Part shown: positions 31,350 through 43,600 of the stretch, in pieces
Layout of the letters: every line of letters begins with the position of its first letter
How positions within the stretch are numbered: the first letter of the stretch is position 1
Source: Sanguinoderma infundibulare
Lineage: Eukaryota; Basidiomycota; Agaricomycetes; Polyporales; Polyporaceae
DNA: 64,000 bases
NCBI GenBank assembly: GCA_032821775.1
Contig: JAVLRN010000014.1
Location: 1 to 64,000 of the forward strand
Direction: 5' to 3'
The notes under the pieces: generated by a model
What the model was told of the DNA's origin: nothing
Database searches by the model: none
Seen by the model: the letters and a program-made list of their open reading frames with translations, nothing else
Position numbers and translations under genes: made by a program

Positions 31350-34300
31350 ATGAGTTCTTCACACTCCGCCAGATTCAAATGGGCTCCGCCAAGCCACGAA
31401 CAAGTTCTTCAAGTTCGGATGTTGGCGACCGAGCTGCACTATGCCTTTGCTGCCAAACCACCGACGGACTCCCCGAGGCGGCGTGATTTCGACACTCAAT
31501 TTCTGGCCACGGCTGACCGCATGATGACTATCTTGCAGGGGGCTCGCTTTCGTAGTCTTCCCCGTGTGGCCATGGGAGTCGTCTGGGAATTCAACAGGAT
31601 GTACAACCTCCTGCAGCCCGGAGTGGATGTTGAGGCCATTACGCCAGTCCAGGCCGGACATCCAGCTCTCCTTGACCCGCCGCCGGCTGGCATGAAGCCC
31701 ATCAATGTCATGCCTAATGATGAAGGAGCTATCGGCCTGTTGCCGGAGTCCGACCTCTGTGATGTCTGGTGGGACAAAGCACGGCTAGGTGAGTTTCATT
31801 CTCACTCCTTTCGGGCTGCAGAAGTAGTAGATACCTGCCTGTCGTGCGCCTCGATGTCTTGGATCGGATACCGCGCTTGCCACGTCTCCGGCATCCAAAT
31901 ATGGCTAACAGTCCTTATCAGGTGCCATCGCCCCCTCTGCGGCAGAGGCTCCGCTTGTCACGGTTGTATGCCAGCCTGTCCGGCCTGAACCGGAGTCTCC
32001 GCAGCCCCACTCCCCGCCCGCCCTCGCCCAGTCTCCAAGCCAGAGGGGCAGCAAGGTCGCTTCCACCGTCGCCCCTCCCTTTCCCCCTAAGCCTTTTGTC
32101 GAGGTGCCTCTGCATCGGGTCAAGCCTAAGGCTCCGGTGCCCCAACCGTCCGGGGGCGAACCCATCGACCTTAGTCTCCTTTGACAGGAAGAAATTCCTT
32201 GGGAGTGGCAACTCCATGTATGTTTATTATTCCACTAATCACCTCATTGCGGTCCATTGACATTGTCACTTAGCCCACCCCATGCGAAAAATGCCAGAAG
32301 GTGAACCGGCCATGCTACTTCTGCCCGCTCGTAGCCTCCTGCTGCGAGGCATGTTGGAGAGGTAAGACCAAATGCACGTTGATGATCAATGCCAGCCTGC
32401 CCACGAATGCCACGTATCTTGCCTGGGTCTTTTGGCGAATGTCCCAGAACCCCGACGACTATGGCCCCCCTCCATTCCAGCCGACCACCGCTCCGGCGAC
32501 TACTGTTCCCACTCCGCAGTGGTACATCACACGCTACAAGGAGTTCTCTACAGAGCAGCGCCAAAAAGGTCCACCTCGTCCGACCTATCCTGGGTCCATG
32601 GTGTCTTCCACCAACTGCAGATCCTCGTCACACCCATGCAGGTCCGCGGCCCCGAGAGGATCTATCGCGCCCGCGTCGGCATCCACCGACGCTCTTCCGG
32701 CGCCAGCCAGCCACGGCATGCCTTCGGCTGGGATGTCCTGGGTGTTGACGAGGTCTGCGCAGGCCACATCAGGTTCTGCCCCCCCCGGCGTGCCATCTAT
32801 CGCTGTAGTGGAACGTTCACCGTCCCCCGCGGCACCAATGGATGTAGACCAACCAGAGCTGCTGCCACCGCAATCACCCGCCCCCACTCCACCGTCCGGC
32901 CATGGTATCCTCGGGTCCAAACAGCCATCTGTGCAGGCACTGGTCACTGACGTTCTGGAGGCTTCCTCGAAGCGTACGACCCGTCATGGCAAAGCTGTAG
33001 AACGTGGCCCTGAGGCCGAGCGTGTTCCGCTGGCCCTTGACTGACTTGCGGAGGGCGGCAGCCGGCGGCCATATCCAGAAGAGGTACCACCTGTTCCCGG
33101 TACGTCATGGATGTAGTCCATGCACTGCACTACTCAACTCTCCTGTAGGCTCCGGGGACTGGACTGAGCTAAGCTGGCTCTCGGAGGCAGCTCACCCAGC
33201 CTTGCCCGTAGTCCCCGGGACTCCAATGGACTCCCTCGAAGACATCTTTAGGCTTCGGGGTTTGCCTCTCCAAGAGCCCTCGGCTCCCTCCAGCAACCCG
33301 CTGAGCCCTCCCGTGACGCTGATACACTATCCCAGGGCCTGTGGACAGTCAGAACGACCGAGGGCTGAGGGAGGCGAGGTCGGAGCGACGTCGCCGGTGT
33401 GGAGGGCGAGTACGGTCTCGAGTTCCCTTTGGTCGCGATCGCAACAAGTGCCGGGGAGGGGGGGGAGAAAAGTCGAACGAAGCTGGAGGACGAAAGTCGC
33501 GGTATAAGTCGCGTGACGAGTCGCTGCCGCAAGGTCGCAGTCGGGGGTCGCCGTCGCTGTCACCGTCGCTGTCGCCGTCGCTGTTGCCGTCGCTGTCGCA
33601 AGTCGCAATCGCAGTCACTAGCTATACCCAGAGGAGGACGATGTCGAGTCGCGGTCGCTCGCCAGAGAAATGAGAGGTGAAAGGTGGGGGGAATCCAAGA
33701 TTGTGTGCCCAAACAGCCGTCGACTGGGTTAAGTACATCGAGCCTGTAACTACGCGCGACAACTATAGTCTAGCCTGCCTCGCAGCGATGAGCGCCCGCG
33801 ACAACCCATGTCGGAAACCCATTGGAACATCAGCAACCATCACAAGGCCGTGACCGGTCATGTGACTTGGGGTCGGCTCGCTTTGTCGTCGCATGGTCGC
33901 GCGATGTCGCTGGTCGTCGGCGATCGCAGTCGGGGGTCGTGACCGATACCTGTCACTAAGACCAACTAGTGAGAGACGACTCACAGACCGTCGCGCGATG
34001 CGACTGTAAAGATGCTGAACGACTTAACTTGTGGCCCGCCGCTATGCTGCCATGCGCGAGGCGCAGACGGGCAGGCCGGGTTGCTGTGGTCGCCAGTTCG
34101 GGCCGATCGGGAGCTTCACACCGGCGACGGAGATCGCCAACATTCTAGGCCTTTGCCTCGTGCCAAAGGGTCGGTGTGTCGCACGACCGCCGCTGCCGTC
34201 GGCGACTCGGGAACTCCCACGACGTCGCGTGGCGCGAAGTCGCGGTCGCTGTCTGAAAGGGGTAGTCGCGCCGACTTCTGTGAACGGAAGCGTCGGGTGT

Positions 34301-35422
34301 GCATCAACGCCTCCGAAGCAGGTGTTCCAGCTGGGCGTCCACACCCTTCGACTGCTCGACGAGGCCTGCAACAACCTGCAAGACGTCGAGAAGCTGGCCA
34401 GAGTCGCTCGGAGCTTCGCTGTCCCACTCCGCAAGCTGTCTGACGATGCCAGAGAGCGTTGGGAGAACACCCTCCGGGTTTCCCCCCACCTGACGTCCTT
34501 CCAAGAGGTGCTCCAAACTTGCTACCTTCACATCCAAGCCGCCATCAAAGACGTTGCAGACATGGCCGAGATTGTCGCAGCACTCAGCGAGCATATCAGC
34601 ACGCTTGCGTCTTCCTTCCGAAATGTCCCCACTGTCCCGGTCGGATGGTCAGCCCTCGTCGAAATGCTCGAGGTATTGCAATGCCTCCAGGGGCTCGTTC
34701 TTGAGCTTCGCACTGCAAATGACGAGTGAGCCAATGCGGCATGTCCTGATCTCGCCAACCTCGACAACCTGGTGGATGCGCTCCGTGTGCTCCAAGTCCG
34801 CCTTGATGCGGTTCCATGGCATGCTGTCAAGGACAACCACCTGGAGGTGTTCGACCTGCAGGCCTCCGTGGGCGCAGAACTCGAGCACTTCAGGTCCACG
34901 ATGGCCGGGCCCACCCAATGCGTCACCGAGCTGCTCGCGGCGGGTGTCGAGGATGATTCGAATGCCCTCCGGGATGGTGTCCGCGATATCCTGGCCGTGG
35001 TTGTTGAAGGTGTGGCGTGGCTTCGGAGCCACATCACCACGACCACCGCTGTCTCTGGGGAGGTCTCAAGCAATGTGACAGAGCTCACTGTCCACGTCGA
35101 CCGATTGGAGGAGCGCACCATGCACCCTGGCACCGGCTGCATTGGTCATTTGCCATCATTTCCCCCGACCGAGGCCTTGAAGCAACTTGAAGACCGAATC
35201 AGTGCTCTCGAACGCAGCCAAGAGGAAGCACTCGACGAACGGGTGGATGGTCGCGTGCGAGCTTTCCTGGAGGGGTGCGGTCTCAATGACTCCACGCTCC
35301 GGGCATTGGGCGAGCACGTCGTTCGGGCCCAAACAGGCTGGGGGGGTGCACTGACTGGCAGCGGGCGCACCACTCCGGACGTCGGGTTCGCATTCGGAAG
35401 GAGTGGCCCCCCCCCCATGTAG
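31350..35422 (+). pseudogene. Large cysteine-cluster/coiled-coil cargo gene, broken by three TGA codons and one insertion
   Basis: Exons 31350-31788, 31922-32217, 32274-33099 and 33149 onward. The last exon is interrupted by a 987-bp element at 33320-34306. Taking out the element and one ACGC repeat leaves the frame continuous to 35422. In-frame TGA codons lie at 32182, 33042 and 34727. The ~945-codon product has a helical N-terminal domain (MSSSHSARFKWAPP..), a Pro-rich linker, a cysteine cluster of Zn2Cys6-like spacing with an extra Cys pair (PCEKCQKVNRPCYFC..CEACWRGKTKC), a Pro/Ser-rich part, then long helical coiled-coil regions (LRLLDEACNNLQDVEKLARV, LEDRISALERSQEEALDE). The architecture parallels loci A-D but the sequence is distinct. 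It is divergently transcribed from the gene at 30197-31116. Confidence 0.65.
33320..34306 (-). mobile_element. TG..CA element (solo-LTR-like), copy 2, inside the cargo gene
   Basis: This is the inverted second copy of 12699-13652, 987 bp, from TGATACACTATCCC to GTGTGCATCA, with the direct repeat ACGC at 33316-33319 and 34307-34310. The extra ~33 bp are an expanded CGTCGCTGTCGC microsatellite near 33545-33600. The insertion is younger than the host gene, since the host frame closes up exactly without it. Confidence 0.85.
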
Positions 35423-35814
35423 TATTGAATGTCAGCATCGTGTACTTTCGCAATCTTCATTGTTATCCCGCTCTCACTGTGTGCTCAAAGATATGGCTGC
35501 GGGAACTCGGCTCCAATCTCCCACCGGGGACCTGTCTTACATCAATCGCATCACTCTCCCTGCGGCCTCTGACCCCCGGCGTCTGGGTTGGGCATATGTC
35601 ATGGGTGCCGGGACCGTCTCGCTGTGCTTTCGATGGAGCACCTGTCGGGATCCACCCCTCTGCTCCTCCGGACAATGCTCCGGAGGGCATGGCCGTCTTG
35701 AAGGGCTGATGGCATGGTCACCCAGTTCGTCCTGCTTCATAGTCACCTCTAAAATGATTCGCATTACCGACGTTCGGAATACAGGCGACTAGACAACAAC
35801 TACGCCCGGGCGGA
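35423..35814. other. Convergent 3' flanks
   Basis: This stretch lies between two genes that end towards each other (stops at 35422 and 35815). No gene or repeat was recognised. Confidence 0.4.
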
Positions 35815-38800
35815 TCAACTTGTGCAGACTCGGACCTTTCGCTGCCGGGAAGACGTCTGGGGGGGCAGGGGCATGTGTATCGGAGCCAGTGGGGGTTGCA
35901 ACTGTCCCTCTGCAGCCACCTTGGCCGCCTTCTTTCTGCGCCTTTTGGGGACGACTTCGGTACTGGGCGTAACAGCGTTGGGACTCAGGGCCCGCTTACG
36001 AGTCACCCTACCCGCACTGCCCGCCGGTTGCTCAGTGGATGCAGCTGCGCGACTGCCTCTGGTCTTGCCTGGGCGGGTGTGAACCTCATCCTCCGCTGGC
36101 AGCGGGCCACTTGCCGGCACACCTGAATCTACGATTCCCCCTCCATGACCGCTCTCGGGGGCTGAGTCGTGTGCAGAAGCTGTGGGAGCACCCGGAGGCT
36201 CGCCGGCAGGTCCCTTTGAAGCGCCAGGTGCCGTCCCCGGAATGGTGGAACTCCCCGCCACCGCTTGGGACACCGCACTGGACAGGGCGGTCGCCTGTTT
36301 CGCCTCGCGCTCGCTCCCTCTCGGGCCGGCAGCGCTACTGGTGGAGGGTTGTGCGTGCCGAACCGGGACTGGGACTGGTTTTGGATGCGGCTGCTGCAAA
36401 CACGTCTCCAGCAGAGCCTCGTGCACCGGAAAGCCCAACGGCGTCTGGAGGATGTAGGCTGGTATGTCTACCGGGATATCCTCACCGGGCTCGATGAAGT
36501 GGGATATTTCGATATCCCGCAGCACCATGCCCATAACCAAGCAGTACCGCTGGGCATCCGCCGCCATTGCACGGCTGTTCAGCCCCAATTTGAGCCATGC
36601 TATGAGATGGGAGTCAGGGTGGCAGTTCATGTGAACGTCCTCCGGCATGTGTGGGGAGTCGTAGGTCCACGTCGCCCATGGCACTCCACGGTTGCCGGAC
36701 AGATTGTCCGCCACTTCGAGCTATACCCGAGGTCAGTATCTGGAGTGCGCCGATGTGTTTTCGTACGTACCTTGTCCTTCAGCCTTTCCACCATCGTGCT
36801 GTACTCCTTACGATCGCAGAGGCTCTTGATGAACTCGTATGGACTCGCCCCCTTTTCCGTGACCGTGGATGGCCGGCTCAGATTGAGAAGGGCCGGGGCG
36901 TCAGACCCTCTCTCCAGGGACACCTCCTGCGCCCGTCCCTTACCCTTGGACCCACCGGCCACAGTGGCTCGGGCGTTCCTAGAGTCCCGAACAGCGCCGG
37001 TGCGGCCCTCGTCCTCGTCCTCCTCGTCCTCCTCGTCCTCCTCATCCTCCTCGTCCTCCTCGTCCTTGTCCAGCTCGTCCTTGTCCTCGTCCTCGGCATC
37101 CGATGGATGAGGGGAGTCGATCTCCTGGAAGACCTCCTGCTCCTCCTGCTCCGTCTCCGACTCCGTCGCGGCTGCCTTCTTCCTCTTCTTCCTACCGGCC
37201 TTCTTCGGCTTGGCTTTCGACGACTTCCCCCCCGTTGAGGACGATTGGCCTGACCTCCGGCCCTTGGAGGACGACCCAGCATTTCCCCCGGATGGGTTCT
37301 TGGGCTCAGCGGCAGTCCTGGGCTGACTCTGACCCGCTATCACCTTGCTGCGACCGCCCGAAGAAGGACCTTCCCCTTGCGACTCACGCCCAGAGAGAAT
37401 GTCGTCCTCGGCCGAAGCGGCGAAACCCAGCGCGTGAGGAACACGCTTACGCCTCCGCAGCTGCCAAGCCGCCAGAGCTCCGTCATTTTTCACCGGTTCG
37501 AAAACCACCTCGCTGTTGACTCGAGTGAGGTAATGGCTGAAGCGAAATCGACGGGCCGGGCGCGAGAGTCCATAGTCCACTGGGTTCTCCATCTCCATGA
37601 CGTGCCGGAAGAACATCTGCAGGTGCTTCTCCTGCATCTTGACCGGGTCCATCCAGGAGAACCCTTCCGGCACCATCCCCTCCTCGAAGAAGCTGTCGGG
37701 ATGCTCTCTGAGGGCCGCCCACGGCACAGCTGGGACGTCCTGACCCAACGCGTAACCTTCAACTTGACCATTATCACTCTATCCGGAACCACCATGTGCA
37801 AACGCCTCACCGTATATGGTCCGCATATATTGCCGGATCACCTCCTGAAGCCGCCATGTCTTCATCATCTGGCCGCCCTCCCTGTTGGTGAGTACCGGCC
37901 CCCCATCATCTGAGTAGGTATCAAAATCGAAGGGGACGGGCTGCTGCTTGGACGTGGCCTTTACTGACTCGATGGCGTCCTCCGTCGCCTCTTCCAGTTT
38001 GAAAATTGTGGACCAGAACGCTCAGAACTTCGTGCGGAACTTCTCGTCCCATCCTTTCCCCTCCCAGAAGCGCGGATACAACTTATCATTCTCACCAAAC
38101 ATCTGCGAGGTGTCATAACTGTGCCTCCATCGGTACCGGTCACGGCAAGGACAAAATTATTTGACACTCATGCCGCGGCATTCATCTTCCAGTTCTCATT
38201 CTCAAAGACCTCGTAAATGAAGACCGGCATCTTGAACTGGTCCCAGAAGAGCTCCGTGACTTCACGCATGTACTTGGCGGCTTTCTGGCGGGTGTGTCTG
38301 CCGACAGCCGTGGGGCATGAGTCAACGGAGTCAACCGGGCGTAATAGGACGACGTACTCTGGCTTCATGGCATCGTCCGGGCCCTCCTCATTCCACCTCT
38401 CCGCCTGCTCAATGTAAGGCGCCTGGTCGTCCAGAGACAGCTCTTCCCACAGCTCCTTGCACTTCGCGTTCCATGTTGACAGGTACATTGGGTCCCTGCC
38501 TTCCATGTCCGACGGCATGGCGTTTTGGATCTCCTCGTGATGGTTGGCAGCCCAGCACCGCTGCCCTGTGAACGCGCGCCCGATCTTGACATGCTTCTTG
38601 GATTTCCGTGTCGGAGAGTTGTTGGAGAACCAATTGGTGACCTTCTGTTCACAGGGATTGACCGTCGGAACGTTGCCAACATGAAACGCACGGCGAGACG
38701 TACCTGCATGAAGAAGTCTAACAAAATGGGGTTCTCCGGGACCTGGCGGCGTTCGATGATTTTTCTTGCAAGCGCGTCGCGCCAGGCTGGCTTGTCTGCG

Positions 38801-38883
38801 GCTGGGACGTTGCGGTACTCCGCGTGACGTTGCGTTAAGAGGTCTTCGTCCCACTCATTGAGGTCACTGGGACGAGGAGCCAT
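35815..38883 (-). pseudogene. HMG-box-like, acidic/basic-tract cargo protein with TGA breaks
   Basis: Exons start at MAPRPSDLNEWDEDLL (38704-38883), then 38358-38644 and from 38297. Further introns are seen near 37744-37797 (GTGAGG..GAAG) and 36720-36770 (GTACGT..TAG). Exon 2 holds a segment like an HMG box (NWFSNNSPTRKSKKHVKIGR, WNAKCKELWEELSLDDQAPY, EQAERWNEE). Later come EFIKSLCDRKEYSTMVERLK, a lysine-rich tract (KSSKAKPKKAGRKKRKK), a long Asp/Glu run (~37009-37095) and a basic C-terminus (PKRRRKKAAK). TGA codons lie at 38168 and 38022, the second where Arg fits (KFRTKF-stop-AFWS). The frame around 38110-38170 is uncertain; a weak GTGTCA donor with a GCAG acceptor would bridge it. The charged tracts suggest a chromatin-binding nuclear protein; this is inference. 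Confidence 0.55.
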
Positions 38884-39217
38884 TGGGGGATCATGCGGCC
38901 AGTATGCGGGAAGCAGGGGAATGGGGGATCCGCAGTGGAGCGGAGAACTTAGGCTGTTCAAGTGTGATCCATCCCTGGTTTCTCGCTTGACCTGTGCGGC
39001 CGCCACCCCCAGTACAACGAAGACCGGCCGGACGACAACTGTAACCACAGCTGTGACGGGCTGGGCACCCGACTACGTGGGCAATGCTGTGTGGTTGATC
39101 TGAGACACATCACGAGGCATGTCTCATTTTCCGGCCGCACCCCAGTGTCATTCTGCTGGCCAGTCGCTTCCTTGCTCTTTACTTCCATGCTGGTCCCACC
39201 GCAGGGCGGTCTACATC
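38884..39217. promoter_or_regulatory. Divergent promoter region between the HMG-like gene and the TET/JBP gene
   Basis: The start codons at 38883 (minus) and 39218 (plus) face away from each other across 334 bp, so the two genes may share regulation. A CCGGCCGG motif lies at ~39024. No TATA box was evident. Confidence 0.4.
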
Positions 39218-40539
39218 ATGGCCTCCAATGTCGTGAAAACTGATGCTATTCCTCGCGGTTTCCGGCGGCGAGCGCAAACCGCTGAATTTGTGGTGGCCCT
39301 GTACCGATTCCATCTCAGTCACTTATCGGAAAATCCGGGCCCCGAATCTCGGTCTCGACCAACGCCTCCGCTGATCTCGTTGCAACTGATGGAAGATTGT
39401 GATGCAGTGGCGAGGGGTTTGGCGGCAGCCGTTCAAACCCGCTGTATGTTGTGTTTTCATTCCTCTGGTATACCTGTCCCCTCACGCACCATAGATGCAG
39501 TGTCCTGGTTGGCGGAAGACTATGCGAGCCGTTTCCCGAGGAAGGCGGTGAACAGTGCTGTCTCGGAGCGTGACCGGCTGTCGCAGTTTCCCCCCCTGAT
39601 ACCTCCGGAACAAGTAATTGCGTGATCGGAGCCATGCCCGATTGAAGCACGTCCTGCAGTTTTCACGGACGTCCAGGGAAATATTCTAGCGTGGTCGTTG
39701 CCTGGCATAATTCCACGTGCCCGGCAGGTGCACTACCACTTTAAGCATGCATCCTATCGCTCACCGTATATTAGGGCATCTTGTTGGAAGCGGCGAAACA
39801 CCTCCGCCCTCGGGTGAAAGCTGTGAAGGCGAAGGATGGGGAGCACCACACGACTAATTGGAGGAATGTGGAGACCTTTTGCTCTGCTAGTGAGGAATGG
39901 GGCTCCGGAATGGTTTTACTTTACCCGGCGGGCTTTGCGCAAGGGCACGCGGTATGTAGACATGTGCCCGGATGAACCGATTGTTAATCTTTCGATCAGG
40001 GCACACGATTTCGTCCGGCGCCAAGCTGGCAGATCAAAACCCCCGAAGCACAACGCTGGATGGCCACCCTGGATGAGACGGGGGGGCTCATCGACGGGAT
40101 CCTCGCAGTCACTCATCCGCGGCTGTATGCCGCATGTCAGGAGGTTTTCCTCCGGCTGATCGCCCAGGTCCCAGAGTGCGCCGCCGCCCTTGAACATTGG
40201 CTGTGCGGTTTCAATTCCATGCAGTTGGTTGTGAATCGTTCCAGTATCTGGCATCGAGATGTCAACACCGTACCGGGATGGTTCGACATGTTAATCACTC
40301 TTGGAACGTACGGCAAGACCGCGGTTCTTGAAATGCGAATGCTGGGAGTGTCTGTGCCGTATGACAGTGGGTCGGTCGTGTTGCTTTCCACCCGGGTGGT
40401 GGAACATGGCGTGCCCACCGTCCCGGTGGACCGCATTTGCTACGCATTCTACCTCGTGGAAAATGTGCACAAGTGGGTGGACATGGGGAATCCAGGATTT
40501 GTCAGTTACACAGAGGTCATGGGCGGGGCGCTGGTCTAG
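39218..40539 (+). pseudogene. TET/JBP-family 2-oxoglutarate/Fe(II) dioxygenase, one TGA break
   Basis: Exons 39218-39727, 39775-39951 and 40033-40539, all phase 0, give ~398 codons. Family landmarks: GNILAWSLPGIIPRARQ, NWRNVETF, LLYPAGFAQGH, HPRLYAACQEVF, then the double-stranded beta-helix with the iron ligands H and D in WHRDVNTVPGWFDML (His codon 40252, Asp 40258), the distal iron His in VVEHGVP (40405) and the 2-oxoglutarate Arg in DRICYAFYL (40432). These enzymes oxidise the methyl group of 5-methylcytosine (or thymine in kinetoplastid JBP). All active-site residues are present, but an in-frame TGA at 39623-39625 separates the N-terminal ~135 residues, again where Arg fits (VIA-stop-SEPCP). 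The gene ends 71 bp before the KDZ transposase start on the same strand. Confidence 0.85.
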
Positions 40540-40610
40540 TCGAAAGGAAGAGGGCTTTGGGACTGCACTGTAATTACATCGTTAGTTGCCTTACACTGTA
40601 TCTTCTTCCA

Positions 40611-43600
40611 ATGCCTCATCGACGTTTTGAAACCATTGATACCATTGACCCCTTTATAGAGTATACCGCCACCGTACGGAACACTCGGAGGGGACCACAG
40701 GTGGTGACGAAAAAAGCGCGTTTCACTTTTGAAAACAATCGAGAGAAAGAGCCCAATATTTCGACACCAGCCCCAGAAGCGAGCAGCTCGAAACCCGCGG
40801 TCGCGGACCCTAACAGCGACACCATATTTCTTCCGGACGTCGGGCAGGGCCAAGGACTCGCGTTTGAAGAGATCACCTTCGAAAGGCCTGCACGCAAGGG
40901 AAAGGTAACATGAATATGCATTCGCCACTGAACTAAATTGCTGATCCCCCAGATATCCAGTCTCAAAATGATTTCCAGCACGACTTTGTGCAGGTACGCG
41001 AGGAGTACATATTTCGAACACTTGCCCATGAAGGGCTGCCCATCGATGGTAAGGCGTCATGCGGGCATGCACCTGTATGGTGCTGCGTCTCGTGCCATGG
41101 CCGGCCGACCTTCTGTGCACCGTGCTGCAAGGACGCACACGTCCGGACCTCACTCCACCGCGTTGAATATTGGATGGGCGATTACTTCCAGCAGGGTTCG
41201 CTCCGGCAACTGGGAATACAGCTTCATGCCGGGCATGGTGGCTCACCTTGTCCCTCACTCGCACACTATCCGTATTCATCTCTTCCAAGTGACCCTTGTA
41301 CGACTCTGGCATTCGGGACAAGTCCGGATGGCGATGACGACTCGGAGCTTCCATATCTGCTGGAGGACACTCTTTCGGATGCAGACGATGAAGACTCGGA
41401 CCTCTACTTTTCCCCTGAGGATGACACTCTCATTCCAGATGTGTCGGAATTGCCGCGCTTTGGAGATGCCAACCCGCCACCCCCGCTGCCGCTGGATGGG
41501 ATCTTATATTCCGGGGACCGCCTGATGGTGGTGGTCGACGTTAGCGGTATCCACGAGCTTTCCGTGACATTCTGCCAGTGTCTGAATGCAGCGAGGGAGG
41601 ATTTACAGTTGCTCGACCTTGGCTATCTTCCGGGGTCTGTGAACCGCCCGCGCACAATGTTTACTCGAGGTGTTCTGGACGACTTCCTCCTGGAAAACAA
41701 GGAGTGCAAAACCGTGGCGAGGAATTACTACAACAAGCTCCGGAGGACTACCAATTCGGCGTTCCCGCACATGGTTCCGGTCTGTCGGGCGCCTTCGAGT
41801 CACGGGTCCTCCGAAAAGCTAACCATCCACAGGACCAATACAAGGAACTGCTTCGGGCCTCCCGGCAGTGGCGTAACATTGTCCTCAGACAGTCCGCTGG
41901 CTTCGGACATCACTCCGACCCAATACAGCCTGGCGATCTTGCCATCCGGTGCCCCGCCTGTCCACAGCCCGGTGTAAATCTTCCGGAGCACTGGAAGGAC
42001 GATCTGGATCAGTAAGTACATGCGGCTGTCACATTCAATACCCCCTGAAACCTTTTCCAGGTTCAAATACATGCGCTCCGTTGTACTAGATGGAAACTTC
42101 AGTGCTCAACATCGTCACATGCACAACCTGGAGGACGATGTGCCGCTTGCGGATGGACATGCGTTTATGGTGACCGACGCACCCTACAAGCAACACTTGG
42201 AATCTGCCAAGGAGTATAACGAGGTGAGTCCACATTGGCATTGAGGTCGTGCGGTGTAGATGAGAATGTGTCCGGTAGAGAATAACCTGCAATGACCACC
42301 GTGCGGTCCTCAACGCCAATGTGAGTCGGGCCAAACTGGAGGCGACTGGGATTGGAGCAGCTGCGTGTTCTCGCCACGGCTTCTTTGCCCCACATGCATG
42401 TGTGGACTTCCAGGGGGGAGAACGGTACGCCCACTGTTATCCGTTTATTATGCTGTCTCGACTGATTTTAACCTGCTGAAGTCAGCGCAATATGGATTAC
42501 ATCCTTCACTGGATACTCGCCTATCTGAACAGTCTGACGTGGTTGCTCATCATGTACGACGTGATGTGCCAATACTTCGTCCACCTCTGTGACCGGTTCA
42601 GAGAGAGCCCAGCTCTGAGTTTTCTGCACGGTATCAACATGCTGCACAGCATCGGGCAATTCCATGTACACGGCCATATTCCCCATTGTTTCCCAAGGTT
42701 CTCATCAAACTTCATCTCCAGAGCGGGGGTGCAGGATGGGGAGATCATCGAGACCCTGTGGAACAAGATTAACGCGGTCGCGGACAGTACCCGAGGCATG
42801 TCGTCTGCGCACCGGAGGGAGGTGATCGACGATACTATGAATGACTCCAATTGGATGAAGCTCACACAAATTAGTAAGTACTTTTGCCATACCTTGGCGT
42901 GATGCTGGCTGATTGACCTTGCGAAGCGACTATTCTCATTCGCAAGTGGCGTCGGGCGTGCAAGGAATGGAGTCCGGCACTCGAAGCATTCGAGAAGCTC
43001 TCCAACGCAACTGGTGTGGGGCAATGCGAGGCATGGATGGCCGAGGCTAAAGCTGCCAACGCCGCTCGAGGAACCGATCTGGAGGCAATGGATATATACG
43101 ATGTGACCAGGCAACCCCGTACGTTCTCAATATTTATCATATATCGAAACATACTTAGCTCCGAGCAATATAGTGCCATCCCAGAAGGACAAAGAGCTCG
43201 CCTTGACTCAACAAGAAACCGCTGGTGCAGACGATGACATGAAAGGCATGGCATCCTGGATCTTAACCGGGCTGCGGCTGGAGGAGAGAAAGCACGTAAA
43301 CATTGGATCATCCACATGGTGAACGCACTGACCATCAATGTCTAGGATCGGGCTCGCGTATACTGCCTGGACGACCGGAGCAGCAGCTGCAAACAACGTC
43401 TGGCTCAGCCTGGAACATGCCCGGCAAAGGCTGCTGACCGGGATCAACTCATTCAATAAAGCAGGCGAGAAGCACTTACGGATGTCTGTGACCTCCGGGG
43501 GCCTTCCAGTGTCCGAGGACCCTACCGACTTTGGAGCGGACTGGGACAACGACCCCGAGGTTGCGAGGCGCCCAGCGGTTCTGACTGGAGACAACACATT

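Noticed and set aside
36902..37240. Plus-strand leucine/valine-rich frame suggesting a membrane protein
   Set aside because: It is the complement of the Asp/Glu repeat in the HMG-like gene.
37742..37800. TAG in the HMG-like gene as a premature stop
   Set aside because: It lies in a GTGAGG..GAAG intron whose removal keeps the frame.
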